From Symbiodinium kawagutii (taxonomy: Eukaryota; Sar; Dinophyceae; Suessiales; Symbiodiniaceae): 64,000 nt of DNA. Numbering within the stretch: position 1 is the stretch's first letter; every line of letters begins with the position of its first letter. The DNA lies in NCBI GenBank assembly GCA_009767595.1, contig VSDK01022083.1, positions 361,382 through 425,381 of the forward strand. The letters are read 5' to 3'. The notes under the pieces were generated by a model, which worked only from the letters and a program-made list of their open reading frames with translations, had not been told where the DNA came from and made no database searches. The translations under genes and the position numbers were made by a program. Of the stretch, positions 11,674 to 22,140 are shown piece after piece.

Positions 11674-11788
11674 GAACGGCGCCTGCCCGGCCTTGATCCG
11701 TTGCACTTGATCCTTGGCTTCGAAGGTCCAGGCCTCCGTGATGGCGTCCTTGGCGTGGGTTCTTGGGGGTGGTCCTTCAGCGTGGCTT
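11674..11788 (-). CDS. Gene B exon
   Basis: GC-rich island at the end of a long CATCAA tract. Acceptor TTCTACGAG, donor CCGTTC/GTGGTG. After one phase base the 38 codons include THAKDAITEAWTFEAKDQVQ followed by RIKAGQAPF, and exit in phase 0, matching the 9953 exon. The exact acceptor is uncertain (CTGAAG 14 bases later is possible). Product unknown. Confidence 0.6.
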
Positions 11789-12832
11789 CTCGTAGAAGCC
11801 AACCAAGTCCAGCCAACCAGGTAGGGACGCACGCAACAATCAGATGGACATAGCTACGGGATGGATTTAACTTTTTTATTGATCAGCCAAACACCCCAGC
11901 AACAATCAGAATTAAAATTTGTAAACTCGACGCTTGACTCAAATCGTCATTGCAAGTGGGGCACTTCAGGGGGATGGCTCCAGCGCGATCACCTGATGTT
12001 TCCACTTATCGAAATTTAGGTAGTACCGTGCTTCCTATGGTGATTTTGCTCCCCCTATGGTGATTTCCTAAGGGCCACGAGCCAGGTAGGGTTAGGGCTC
12101 CTGGCCCGGCTCGTCCCTTCATTTGACAAATCTCCCCCTTGGCAGCATTGCAAGAACACTGTCGCGGGAAAGTTTCTTGTGTATGGAAAATGCATTATTT
12201 TGTGGTTCCGGGGAGCAAGCCTACAGAATGTCGGGCAAGAAACTGACAACGCGAGGGACCAATTCAATTGTTCGAAAACCGTGCCACATTCAAAACAAAC
12301 ATTCTGACAGGAAAAACCGTGCAGACATGGCAAGCTATAGCGCGACGGTTTGCATGTGTTGTAGCTGCAGCAGCAGCCTGGCAGGCAGGCTTCCGTGTGG
12401 CTCAGTCCGCTGAGCATTCTTTCTTGCCTGCGCAAACATGTTGGCTCAGAGCCTGCAACACGCCGCCCCAAGCTCGGTAGGAGCGTCTCGCAAGAATTCA
12501 TTCGCTGCAGCATAAGCAGTCACGTGAGGCCACGAAGCATTGGTCTACACCGGGCACAAGAAGGCTTCAGGCAGCATGCAGCATCGCGCAAGGCGCGCAA
12601 GCGCAAGGGATGCCAAATGCTGCTAAGCCGCTATAAACCAGCCCTTCCCTTTTTTGGCACCAAGAGCCTGTTTTGGTGACCAGCTGTCTCGCAACCGGTG
12701 CTCTGTTGAGCACACCCACCGTGGACGTAGGCTGTACGGTGCAACTCACCAAGTCGACAACGTCGGCGACTCCGTGACAGTCGATTGACAAAGTAGCGAT
12801 CTAAACCACCTCCCTGATTCACCGGATCAAAA
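11789..12832. other. GC-rich block of unclear origin (left part)
   Basis: From about 12050 the block is as GC-rich as the exons but much longer. A plus-strand frame (12470-12640) reads SVSQEFIRCSISSHVRPRSI and on through KARKRKGCQML; the minus strand has a 152-codon frame (12055-12513) with many Cys and no recognisable domain. Most likely an old inserted element or a transcribed region I cannot identify. Confidence 0.4.
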
Positions 12833-13096
12833 TTGATGACGTTCACGCGTGGATCTCATATGACAGCTGCTAGCGCCCGCCGAAGGGGCATTGAAGCATG
12901 CACCTTGCGTGTCAGGGTAGATCCCCTGAAAACTTGTGAAGAAGCACTTGCTGAAATAGCTGCAGGCGCCACAACAAAATCCACGCTTTTGGGAATGATT
13001 CAAAGGGGCCCGTGTCAAATAATGCTTTACACCGACGAATTCTTATTCCCCCCACCCCCCGCAACCCTCTACTTCGCTGACATATCGCTGCGCTGA
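12833..13096 (+). CDS. Plus-strand coding-like fragment
   Basis: The frame reads GIEACTLRVRVDPLKTCEEA, then LAEIAAGATTKSTLLGMIQR and GPCQIMLYTDEF: ordinary protein composition, with codons not biased to G/C endings, unlike the minus-strand exons. No start context, splice pair or domain recognised. It may be a remnant of a mobile element inserted in the intron, because it lies opposite to all neighbouring exons. Confidence 0.3.
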   Translation: MMTFTRGSHMTAASARRRGIEACTLRVRVDPLKTCEEALAEIAAGATTKSTLLGMIQRGPCQIMLYTDEFLFPPPPATLYFADISLR

Positions 13097-13170
13097 GGCA
13101 ATGAGCGCTCACTGCGACAGGAAATTGTCCACACCCACCCTTCCAAGATATATGATGCCGCTGCGACGAC

Positions 13171-13171
13171 G

Positions 13172-13220
<49 letters not shown>

Positions 13221-13235
13221 GAAGAAGAAGAGGAA
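13171..13235. repeat. (CAA)n then (GAA)n microsatellite
   Basis: About 20 CAA units followed by GAAGAAGAAGAGG. Long poly-Gln, poly-Val and poly-Cys frames over it are artefacts. Confidence 0.9.
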
Positions 13236-13439
13236 GAGGAAGGACAAGGACAAGCACAAGGACAATCACAGCAACATGAAGCTACAACATAAACAAAAAC
13301 CGATGCTGACCGGAAACCCACGCACACAGGAAAAGACACTGAAAAGCTTTGATGTGCAGCGAAAGAATGCTGCGCCCAAGTTGGCTGAACCAATGCTTTT
13401 CCCAGCAAGCGGCAATTGAGCACTCGCACGCGCCCTTTC

Positions 13440-13670
13440 TTGGCCCAAGGTAAGAAGCACAGCCAGCAAAACAGCCTGGAAGGCACCCACGTGCACCTTT
13501 CATTGGCCGGACGTAAGAGGTAGAGCCCCCAGGGCATCAGCCGGCACCCATCATTATAGGGCACAGCCCCAAAAATAGCAGACTGGTAGGCAGCAAGTAA
13601 GCACCCACCTATATTCATTATAGGCCCAACGCAAGAGGCACAGGCCCCCAAAACAGCAGCTTGCAGGAAG
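13440..13670. repeat. Degenerate ~60-bp tandem repeat
   Basis: GGCCCAAGGTAAGAAGCACA at 13441 recurs as GGCCGGACGTAAGAGGTAGA near 13506, GGGCACAGCCCC near 13559 and GGCCCAACGCAAGAGGCACA near 13623, each followed by AGCAG...GGCACCCA and often TTCATTATA. It explains the three-frame openness of the minus strand here better than a gene does. Confidence 0.5.
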
Positions 13671-13740
13671 GAAACATCGAAATGCGTCCACCCCGCATCA
13701 CCATCACAAGTGACGATCACTTTTCAGACCACCCCAATCA

Positions 13741-14693
13741 CTTGCTGCCACCTCGGCCCCATGAGCACGAAACAAGTGCTGATACAACAGTCTGACTGCT
13801 GGTGAACCCCATTCTATCCAGCTGTGCTGTGGCTGTCCAAAAATGAGAAGAGGTGCACAAAATCCATGGAAACTGATGCCAAATGGAATGTTTGAGGATC
13901 CATTATTTATATCTTAGGGAATCATTTTCCATAGATTTTGGAATATATTCGGGAAACCAGCAGTTTTTTTGGCACGTCACTCATGGAAAAGCCCAACTAC
14001 TGTTGGTTGTTGATGGTCGTTGGTGGTTGCTGTTGGTTATCATCAGCATGTCCTATCAACCGTTGAAAACCCGTGTTTCTTAATCAGTATCAACTAAAGT
14101 CTCAGGGTATTGGTTTAATCATGATTGATTTCATTTTTTGTCACTTCACTACCCTTAGTTTTGATTATGCATAGAACTGTCATGAATCTTTCAATGATCA
14201 CTGAGCATCAATCATTGCTGATAATTCGATGTTTAATCTTAATCATATAGCCCCTATCAACCATTGATCATCATTGATCGTGAAGGGTTATAAATAACCA
14301 TCGTCAATGAATATCAGTTTTTGTTCACAATTATCCATCGACTACCTGATATTCATGTCAATTGAATAAGTTCATGTCAATCAACATGTTTTGAATAACT
14401 TAATCTTATCAAACAATGGACTATATCCATGACATTCACATTGTATGCCGTCAGTTCTGTCCAATTTTCTTGTTCTGCTTGGTGGTTTCAGCCCCTAGTC
14501 AATCAACCATTTGTTAAGAATTACATTAGGGAAAATGAAACATGTAAATCAAACCACCAACCACTGCTTGTTAAAACATCATCGTTACTTATTATCTCCT
14601 GATATTAACCATTATTAACCATGTTCCAAACCACCAACCAGTTGTTGCTTGTTGGTTGCAGGGTACCCTGCGCTCAGGTTTTGGCCCAGTCAC
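13741..14693 (-). other. Probable gene B intron
   Basis: 13995-14040 holds TTGATGGTCGTTGGTGG words and 14490-14640 holds AATCAACC, AAACCACCAACC and ATTAACCATT words, the same orientation pattern as other introns. It suggests an undetected exon between 13.4 and 13.98 kb. Confidence 0.4.
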
Positions 14694-14758
14694 CGGGTAC
14701 TCGCCCTTCACCTCGTCCACACACAGCAAGTAATCCTGAGCACGACATGTCGCCCCAG
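14694..14758 (-). CDS. Gene B candidate exon, frame uncertain
   Basis: GC-rich island with acceptor CATGCTGCAG. Two-base entry gives GATCRAQDYLLCVDEVKGEY and then P before GTGACTGG. Phase 0 entry gives LGRHVVLRITCCVWT before GTGAAGG (exon 14712-14758), and this is the phase left by the 15232 exon. Both are plausible. Confidence 0.4.
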
Positions 14759-14895
14759 CTGCAGCATGTCCGGTAGGGCACTATCATCAGATAAATTATC
14801 TAAAGTCAAAATCGTATACATTAATAGCCAGTGGGAAACCTGTACGGTACGATGTCAGGACAATTCAGGACATAAATCATAAAGTAACGGTTCAA

Positions 14896-15005
14896 ATGGG
14901 CGTTTCTCAAAATAGGGTTAACCTCCCCAATCATCCAGTCGTCAATCATTTATACCCCTAAAACAACCACTTTTTGGGTACAGTACCCCTATTTTGACAA
15001 ACCAC
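14896..15005 (+). mobile_element. 105-bp inverted-repeat element (family 2)
   Basis: ATGGGCGTTTCTCAAAATAGGG at the left and GTACCCCTATTTTGACAAACCAC at the right are inverted copies; the middle has CCCAATCATCC and AACAACCACTTTTTGGG. No coding capacity. Confidence 0.75.
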
Positions 15006-15231
15006 AAAATAGATCCAAACAGCGCTTAGATGTGGTGGGTTTCATGGTCAATGGCATGCTAATTGGAGGCTAATGTTGAGTAATGCTGGTTCAATGGAGA
15101 ATATGATCATGTTCAATGGTTCAAAGGTGAATGCTAGCGCCCATGTCCCAGTGACAGTCCTAATTGCAATTGGGAGTATCTAATTATTGGCAGGTTTCTT
15201 CTGCTTCGTACAAGTACTGCCACACTAAAAC

Positions 15232-15317
15232 CTTGTCACTGCACAGCGCATTCGGCATGTTTGCGAGACTTGAACGCGAAAGTCCCACGATTAGCATCAC
15301 TATCTCTAGTAGGGGCC
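15232..15317 (-). CDS. Gene B exon
   Basis: Acceptor TTCATACAG, donor GACAAG/GTTTTAG. After two phase bases the 28 codons read PLLEIVMLIVGLSRSSLANM then PNALCSDK, with a hydrophobic start that could be part of a membrane segment. Codons are less G/C-ending than in other exons. The frame stays open on both sides. Confidence 0.5.
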
Positions 15318-16185
15318 CTGTATGAAGCAGCGCGTTGAAAGTTTGTGGGTGGGGGATAACCCAAATTGCAATGGCACAATGGCTTATAATTCTAATAGCA
15401 TGATAACGGTGGATATCAACCAAATTCAAACTGCCTTCAGGCATATCTAGCAGCATGATTTCAACCAATCGTCACAAATTATATGCCAACAGGGTTGGTT
15501 ATGTTACCAATCAACCAATTGTCACACATTTACCACTTGTCACCAGCAACCAACCTGCGAACAGCTACCCAACGCAAATTGAGGAGCTTATGGTTCATTC
15601 ACCAGCTTTATCAACCCAAGTTGATCGATGTGAGCTAGCTTTGGAATCAAATCTCTGTGGCGGATGTGAACTGGCTGTTCGAAAAGATTTGACCGTGGGC
15701 CAGCTCGGGCTTACGAAACAGTGGTTGTGAAGCAATCCCAGAAATGACCAACCTTGTCTTTGTTGGGATGTGAACTACTACCCATTTTTTGGATGGTTAG
15801 TATTGACCCATTCTCGTATCAATCGCCATAAACCACTTGGTAGCTTATAGATCCCTTGCTGAAACTTCAATTGTTAGGGGGTGTATGGTGAAGCCATCTA
15901 ATCCTAAAAACACCAAAGATCCGGCAGTTCCCGGCATAAATATGAAGTAGCAAGTACTCTGCTGATGCGTCATGATGCTTCATGAGTGATTGCTGTCATC
16001 GATTTTAATAATCAGCTGCCCACCATCATGAAGTTATACGTTGGTTAATGAGCCAGCTAACATCATTTAGCTCTACATACATCTGCCATTTGCCTGGTAG
16101 CTACCCTTGTTATACACTAACTGAGCTAGCAGCGTTTGGCCCCACCTTGCTATCATCATGAAGCAGCCCCCAAGCGTCAAGTCAC
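15318..16185 (-). other. Probable gene B intron
   Basis: 15450-15560 has AATCAACC and CACCAGCAACC words, and 16020 has CACCATCATGAAG. A plus-strand frame ending at 15730 has no splice support. 15780-15830 carries TAGTATTGACCCATT, possibly a decayed family 1 end. Confidence 0.35.
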
Positions 16186-16207
16186 GGGCACAGCTCCCCA
16201 GCGACGC
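16186..16207 (-). CDS. Possible 22-base exon
   Basis: GCGTCGCTGGGGAGCTGTGC sits between acceptor CACATCAG and donor GTGACTTG on the minus strand. The flanks flip from CACCATCATGAA words (left) to a pure GAT tract (right), as at better-supported exons. Too short to judge the frame. Confidence 0.25.
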
Positions 16208-16296
16208 CTGATGTGCTTGCTGTCATGGAGCTTCTGTCACCATTGGTGGTGGATGATGCTTGTTGGTTGGTCAATAGGCAATGTCTCGCGGTAAAT

Positions 16297-16344
16297 AATG
16301 TTGGATGAGGATGCGGATGAGGATGAGGATGAGGATGAGGATGG

Positions 16345-16399
<55 letters not shown>

Positions 16400-16428
16400 A
16401 GTGATGGTGATGGTGATGGTGATGATGG

Positions 16429-16464
<36 letters not shown>

Positions 16465-16575
16465 GGATGATGATGATGAGGATGATGATGATGATGAGGA
16501 GGATGATGATGATGATGATGATGATGAGGATGATGATGATGATGATGATGGTGATGGTGATGATGGTGATGATGG

Positions 16576-16651
<76 letters not shown>
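16297..16651. repeat. GAT-rich microsatellite, 355 bp
   Basis: Interrupted GATGATGAT run with GGATGA and GTGATG variants. Poly-Asp, poly-Met, poly-His and poly-Ser frames across it are artefacts of the repeat. Confidence 0.95.
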
Positions 16652-17129
16652 AGTGCATATTGGTTAAACAACCATGAGTGATTGGTAAATGAGGGTCAAA
16701 TAATATTTGCATAATGGGAAATGATGGTTGATGATAATCGATGGCGGTGAGTTTCCAAACTGTCAATGGGTGGGTTAACCAGCGATTTCTTAGTGGTCAA
16801 TACGGGTTTATAGCGGTTATAATTCTCTAATGATAATGAGTACTGGTTTAAAGAAAAACACAAAACACTATAATTGATCATTGTCAATGATAACTGGTCG
16901 TTATAATACTATAATGTTTATCGTGGTTACAATGAGACACAATGATCATTACTGGTTGGTCCATAGCCATGACCAACAATCTGCATCCAAGGTATCAAGT
17001 CATATCGTGACCTGAATAGGGAAACTCACCAACTATAGGGTACACCACTTGGACACGCCAAAATGACCAGTCTTGGTCTGGTTAGGGGGTACCACATGGT
17101 ACCACCACTCATGGACGACGCAGGATCAC
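16652..17129 (-). other. Probable gene B intron
   Basis: Starts with ATGATGGTTGATGATAATCG words (16715-16760) and ends with GACCAACAATC and CTCACCAACTA words. No coding signal. Confidence 0.4.
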
Positions 17130-17167
17130 TTGGCCTTGGCGAATATCCCGGCAGCATCGATCAGCAT
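17130..17167 (-). CDS. Gene B candidate small exon
   Basis: Acceptor AAGACCTCAG, donor GGCCAA/GTGATCC. Phase 0 reading gives MLIDAAGIFAKA; a two-base entry gives ADRCCRDIRQGQ up to the GT. Which is right cannot be settled by eye. Confidence 0.3.
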
Positions 17168-17502
17168 CTGAGGTCTTCCCCAAGGGCGTATCATGGTCAT
17201 AGCAAAGACCTACTCACCGATGACCATCCCTCAGCAATGTCACACCAACCAGCTGACTCTCCGTCGTTAAACATCATCAGCCATCAACTCACAATCCATG
17301 AATCATCATAAAACATCACGATTCGTATCAGTCACCATCAACCAACCATCATTGTGCCCATCATTGCGCCCATCATTGCGCCCATCATTGTGCATCATTA
17401 ACCATCATTAAACCACTATAAAATCATCATCAAACCACTATAAAACCATCATTAAACCACTATAAAGCCAAAAATTTTGCCCGTCAGCAATGCACCATTC
17501 AC
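17168..17502 (-). other. Probable intron rich in CATCATT words
   Basis: 17260-17475 is a CCATCA arm, including a tandem run of CATCATTGCGCC and ACCACTATAAAACCATCATT units. No coding signal. Confidence 0.5.
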
Positions 17503-17527
17503 CATTCAGTGCTGCCGCTGTCAGCAG
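17503..17527 (-). CDS. Possible 25-base exon
   Basis: Acceptor CTGTGCCTCAG, donor GAATG/GTGAATGG; two-base entry reads ADSGSTE. It fits the one-base exit of 17560-17579 but rests on little sequence. Confidence 0.25.
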
Positions 17528-17559
17528 CTGAGGCACAGAGGTTGCAACACATGCACCAC

Positions 17560-17579
17560 CTGCGAGGTCACGACGGAAC
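17560..17579 (-). CDS. Possible 20-base exon
   Basis: Acceptor ATCCTCCGAG, donor GCAG/GTGGTGC; one-base entry reads FRRDLA, consistent with the two-base exit proposed for 19000-19065. Very small; treat as a hint. Confidence 0.25.
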
Positions 17580-17616
17580 CTCGGAGGATGATCCCCGGTG
17601 GATCAGCAATTCCGTT

Positions 17617-17637
17617 ACGGCGCCGTAACGGCGCCGT
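17617..17637. repeat. Two adjacent 10-bp palindromes
   Basis: ACGGCGCCGT occurs at 17617-17626 and again at 17628-17637. The same perfect palindrome is found once more at 26413-26422, again shortly after CCGGTG. Confidence 0.8.
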
Positions 17638-17672
17638 TCGGGTCAAGCCGTTCATCAACTAACAACAACGGT

Positions 17673-17878
17673 GAAGCCTAGCTGTTTAATGGTTGAGCAT
17701 AGGGTATGATAAGTAACAATAGTAGGGGATATACCAGCTATACATGGCGAGCTGGGTCAAGCAGTTCATCAACCAGCTTATGGGGGATAATCGCCAACAA
17801 TTTCATGTCATAGGGAAAACAGCCTGGTTTTTGCTGATCGGAAAACAAGGGGCACAAGGTGAACTGACCCACGGCCAT
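17673..17878 (-). mobile_element. Family 1 composite element, reverse orientation
   Basis: Begins GGTGAAGCCTAGCTG, passes GGGGATATACCAGCTATA, then GGCGAGCTGGGTCAA, and ends TGACCCACGGCCAT. Read in reverse it matches the 6453-6650 composite. Confidence 0.65.
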
Positions 17879-18999
17879 ACCAGATGCTAAGCCATAGAAG
17901 CTAAGGGAATAGCGCTTGGCACAGTCGAAATGAATAGAAGCTAGGGGTATGCCAGTAGCTCACGGTAGGAAATGGGTGCAGGTTGGGTGTTTCCCTAGGG
18001 TCTGTCATTCTTATGCCCCGTAAATTTAAGCGACAAATACAAAGCTGTAGAAGCGCTAAGCACGGCCCAGTTGCCCTCATCTAGCGTCATGGAATCGGTG
18101 ATTTTTGCAGGTTCCCATGTTAGTTTCTCCAGCAGCGCAGGTTATGACAGCTGTGGCTGCAAACCTTAGCAGGTGAGAAAAACCTCTGACAAACAGCTTC
18201 AAGGGCAACTAGAGCCAATTTTGGGTGTAATCCATTTTTAGACATCGTGCTTAATGATTGACATAGTTGAATAGCCATTGTTTATCAACATCTCAGTTAG
18301 CAATTGCAGCCATTTTTGGCATGTGTCCTCAGCGTTACCATCATCATCGATAGGTGGAGGTTGTAAATAGATTTCTGAACAAAGCACTGTGATTTGCGTA
18401 TTGCTTTTAAACCCCTTTCATGTAATTGGCCTTTCCTGGGAAAGGAGTATGACGGAGGGACCATGTAACATTCTCGCTGGAGCTCCCGGAACCAGACCAT
18501 TCAAATTGAACCACGGAAAACACAGGCGCATATCCCAAGTCACAATGGCTGGTGAATAGTGAGTACGTTATTCCCATAACAAATAGATGCAGCTGGTATA
18601 GCCCCACCTTACATAATGGCTGGTTGCAACGAATCGTAGATAAACAGCTGGAAGGAATACCAAGCTGTTGACCGTCAACCAAGCTGGGTTGATGGCAAGC
18701 CCATTGATTTGCTGGGTGGCACCTGGGCTCCGGCATCAAATCTTCAGCTTTTCTCATGATAAAGAACAGTGAAGCATGAACATCTTAGGAGCTCTTTGCT
18801 TGGGCACCTTTACCTAAAGTTTATTGTAATATATTATTGGTAGTCAACACCATTGACGATCAAAGCTTCAATCACTGGTAGTCAAACATGAATGGTAGCT
18901 TCAATCCCTGGTGCAAAACCATTGATTCAACATCATTTGTAATCAAACACTGGTAACCAGTGATTGAGCCAAAATCATGGTATTTCCAAGCCACTGATC
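17879..18999 (-). other. Probable gene B intron
   Basis: 18840-18960 is rich in AACCATTGA and AATCAAACA words. A 116-codon minus frame (18407-18757) has ordinary composition, for example APVFSVVQFEWSGSGSSSEN, but I find no convincing splice pair or domain; an exon of another type or a relic is possible. Confidence 0.35.
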
Positions 19000-19065
19000 C
19001 CTGCATCCTTCAGCTTTCGCATGCCTTCCACACTCATCGGCCTGGTGGCAGTGGCACCGCAGAAA
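19000..19065 (-). CDS. Gene B exon
   Basis: Acceptor AATAAACACAG. After one base the 21 codons read FCGATATRPMSVEGMRKLKD and A, G/C-ending. The one-base entry completes a Ser codon with the two-base exit of 20227-20266. The donor seems to be GCAGG/GATCAG, a GA donor like the one at 39733/39734; a GC donor (GAT/GCAGGG) is an alternative. Confidence 0.6.
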
Positions 19066-19628
19066 CTGTGTTTATTCTCTTGACAAATTCGGATTGGTGG
19101 GGAGGCATCCTGCCAACCCGTATGGCTTTTTTCTTGGAAAGTGACTTTGGGAAAATTCACTAGTTGTGAATTGTGCGCCGGTCAAAACTAGTGATTTTCC
19201 GATTTCAGGTTAGTTATCGTTCGAATTTAAGTCAAAAATTGACGAAAGATGTTACTGGCATGTACTGGCTAAGTACGGTTCATAACTGCCGATAAGTGCC
19301 ATTTACTCTTGATGATGGTCAACGATTGCTAACAACACTTCGTGGCCAACCATGATCCATCAAAGCTAATGTGGCGATATATGAAATTACTGTATAATCA
19401 TGAGAATCATGCGGGAAAAGAAAAACATTGATTATCAAAAAACCATTATCAACATGTGGTAATCTTTGAAAGGATAGTGCAACCATCATCAACCATGTGC
19501 TGTAACTAGTCGTAATCCCGATTGATCAAGCATTTGGCAAACTCATTGTAATCATCAATAACCAATTTACTGTTCATAAACATTCAATCAGTTCAAACAA
19601 CTAATGACACTTGATCACCCATTGAAAG
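19066..19628 (-). other. Gene B intron, upstream part of array
   Basis: No coding signal; GATGATGG occurs at 19311 and AACCATCATCAACCATG at 19480. It runs into the 95-bp tandem array. Confidence 0.45.
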
Positions 19629-20210
19629 AATGGTGTACAAGAACCAACTAATATATAACCCCCTTAATAAACCACTAATCAACCATCAATCAACCATCAT
19701 CACAATGGTGTATAACAACTAGGGCATGACCCTTAATCAAAAATTAATCATTCAACCATTAATCAACCATCAATCGACCATAAATCAACCATCATCACAA
19801 TGGTGTAAAACAACTAGGGCATGACCCTTAATCAAACATCAATCATTCAACCATTGATCAACCATCAATCAACCATAAATCAACCATCATCACAATGGTG
19901 TAAAACAATTAGGGCATGACCCTTAATCAAACATCAATCATTCAACCATTGATCAACCATTAATCAACCGTCAATCAACCATTATAACAATGGTGTATAA
20001 CAACTAGTGAATCAGCCTTAATCGACCAGTAGTCGATCACTAATCAACCATTATAACAACGGTGTATAACAACTAGTGAATAACCCTTAATCAACCACTA
20101 ATTGACCACAATACCAATGGTGTCTAGCAACTAGTGAATGACTCATAATCAACCATTAACCAAACACTTATCAATCATTAATTAACCATTATAACAATGG
20201 TCTATAACAA
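19629..20210 (+). repeat. 95-bp tandem array
   Basis: The anchor AATGGTGTATAACAACTAG with following GGCATGACCCTTAATC recurs at 19704, 19799, 19894 and 19989 (period exactly 95), and in shortened units at 20059, 20116 and 20196. The rest of each unit is CAACCATCAATC words. Confidence 0.85.
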
Positions 20211-20226
20211 CTTAATGACTTCCAAC

Positions 20227-20266
20227 CTCGAACGTTCATCATCCTCCAGCTGCGTTGGGCCTCCCG
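20227..20266 (-). CDS. Gene B small exon
   Basis: Acceptor ATCTGACCTCAG, donor TTCGAG/GTTGGAAG. Two-base entry reads GGPTQLEDDERS and leaves two bases that complete a codon in 19000-19065. On its left is the CAACCATCAA array, beyond the neighbouring exon on its right are GGTTAATAATGG words. Confidence 0.5.
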
Positions 20267-20329
20267 CTGAGGTCAGATATCTTGGAGGTGAAGCCCTGCC
20301 ATCGTCCGACCACCATCACTGCCACACGC

Positions 20330-20365
20330 ACCACGACAGGCGGAAGCTGCAGTGTGGGAAGCTGC
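20330..20365 (-). CDS. Gene B small exon
   Basis: Acceptor AACTTCCCCAG. Two-base entry, completing the one base left by 22141-22240, reads SFPHCSFRLSW. A GC donor (TGGT/GCGTGTGG) keeps phase with 20227-20266; GT donors at TGC/GTGTGG or GGCA/GTGATGG (ending 20326 or 20320) are possible but break that phase. Confidence 0.45.
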
Positions 20366-20951
20366 CTGGGGAAGTTGAGGGATAGCACTCTCGGCTACCG
20401 TTCGTGGTGACTAATGGTGGTTTATGGTGGTTAATAGTGGTGAATAATCATTGTTGATAGTGATTGATAGTGGTTGACAATAATTCATCAGTAATGGTTA
20501 ATAATGGTCCATATAGTGGTTAATAATGGTTAGTGACGTTTCGTGGTTGCAACTGGTTGGGTCGGTTGGGACTTGGTTGATGGTTGCACCTGGTGACGCG
20601 TTGATGATGGCTGGAGGCCAGGTGACAGTGGGTTGATACTCGTTGAGATGGCTGTGGGTCAAAAACTTGATGTACCAACTGGCTTACCAACCTGGCTTAC
20701 CAACCCTATGATATCCATCATTACCATGATTACATGGGGATCAAGAACCTGGTATACCATCATTATCATGGTATGGCCTTTTGATTTTGTTGCTTATCCG
20801 CTTATCCACTATCATGTGTGGTTGGTATTGATCCATAGTCCTGTTGAGAAGCAAAGACTGTGAGTTCCCATCAACTGCGGGGCCTCGCTACCCTCCAACA
20901 AATCCAACAATGCTGCATTCAGAATAAACCAGTGGCCATGTTTGGGACATT

Positions 20952-21050
20952 TGGTGTTTTCTCAAAATAGAGCCCCAACAATGGTCAGTTGTTTCTATAA
21001 ATGCCTAATGAACTGGATGACTTGGGGCTACCCCTGGCTATTGAGAAACG
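20952..21050 (+). mobile_element. Family 2 element, degenerate
   Basis: GGTGTTTTCTCAAAATAGAG at the left, GGGGCTACCCCTGGCTATTGAG at the right; shorter and more diverged than most copies. Confidence 0.5.
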
Positions 21051-21120
21051 ACCACTTCGATACAAGCAATGCGTCAAGCTGATCAAACTGGAGGTCCTTT
21101 CTCGCGGATCCCTCATTATC

Positions 21121-21230
21121 ATGTGGGTGTTTCTACAAATAGGGGACCCCCCAAATCATCCAATATCATTCATTTACAGTAATAAACCATCCATTTTGGT
21201 GATCCCAATTTTCAAGAAACCACCATGTGC
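21121..21230 (+). mobile_element. Family 2 element
   Basis: Left GTGGGTGTTTCTACAAATAG, middle CCCAAATCATCCAATATC, right TTTTCAAGAAACCACCAT. Confidence 0.7.
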
Positions 21231-22140
21231 TTATGACTGGTTGTACACTATGAGGTCGTTCCACAGAGAATGACCGAATCGGTCCTGTGGGTTGGGTTTA
21301 TCCGGAAACCGGGTAGCCATGCCAGCACTGCAAACAAATTCTCAATCCCAAATCGTCTGTTCTGAAGCAATATCTAGCGGTCACATGCTATCATGAGCCC
21401 ATTCTTTCTGTGAACTACGTATCAACCATTAGTTACACAACCTAGTCCATATGTTCATCAAAATGAATGATACATATATCCTATTGCTTCGCAATCCACA
21501 CCCTTGTATCATCACAAATGAATTGTCATTGTCGCCACACAGAGCCAATCATTATCAGCATTGCAAATCTCTTCTATGCTAATTACAACCGTAAGCATTT
21601 TGACTACGTATCTATAACTCATAAACCTGATAATTTTCGCGTTGACAATCATTAACCCGGTATAGTTGAAGAAAAATATCCAGAGTGCTGTTACCGCTAT
21701 GATTGTGTTCTATCCAGCACTATACTACCATTTGGTTAAGCCATTTCTGGTAGCTCCTTCGCTCTCTGTGGCCATAGGGATGCCCTTGGCTCCAACCAGT
21801 CCCAACAACCAGCCAGTATAAAACAGCAGTCATGATGAACCATGATCGAGAATCCTCCAGTGAAACATCATGAGTGATGTTGTTTATCCCAAGTATCATC
21901 ATTGACCATGATTAGCAAATGTTAGTACGTCATCATGAATCATCATCAAACAATCATGAAACCATCATGAAGCATCATTTACCACATCTAACCAACCATC
22001 ATTAAAACATTAAACCTTTTTCAACCATCATTTAACCTTGCAAAAAAACGGCATTAAACCATCAACCATCATTAAACCACTATAACTTATGTAACCACTC
22101 TTAAACAAAGCAACATTCAATTCCATCTGTTTCGTATCAC

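Larger units (their letters stand above)
20366..22140 (-). other. Gene B intron with complementary arms
   Basis: 20400-20600 is full of GGTTAATAATGG and TGGTGG words; 21890-22110 is full of CATCATGAAACC and ACCATCATTAAACC words. Two family 2 elements lie in between, and GATGGCTGTGGGTCAAAA at 20639 is a lone family 1 end. Confidence 0.6.

Noticed and set aside
13266-13496. Apparent signal peptide (AVLLAVLLTLGQERARASAQ) on the minus strand
   Set aside because: It lies in the tandem-repeat region and starts at a non-ATG codon; a real exon near 13.5 kb remains possible but is not supported.
13109-13720. 203-codon minus frame
   Set aside because: Its left part is the CAA/GAA microsatellite and its right part a degenerate 60-bp tandem repeat; all three frames are equally open.
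16182-16766. Long poly-His, poly-Ser, poly-Asp and poly-Met frames
   Set aside because: All are translations of the GAT microsatellite in different frames.
18960-18980. TTGAGCCAAAAT, resembling the reverse complement of the spliced leader
   Set aside because: The match stops after about a dozen bases and is not placed at a gene start.
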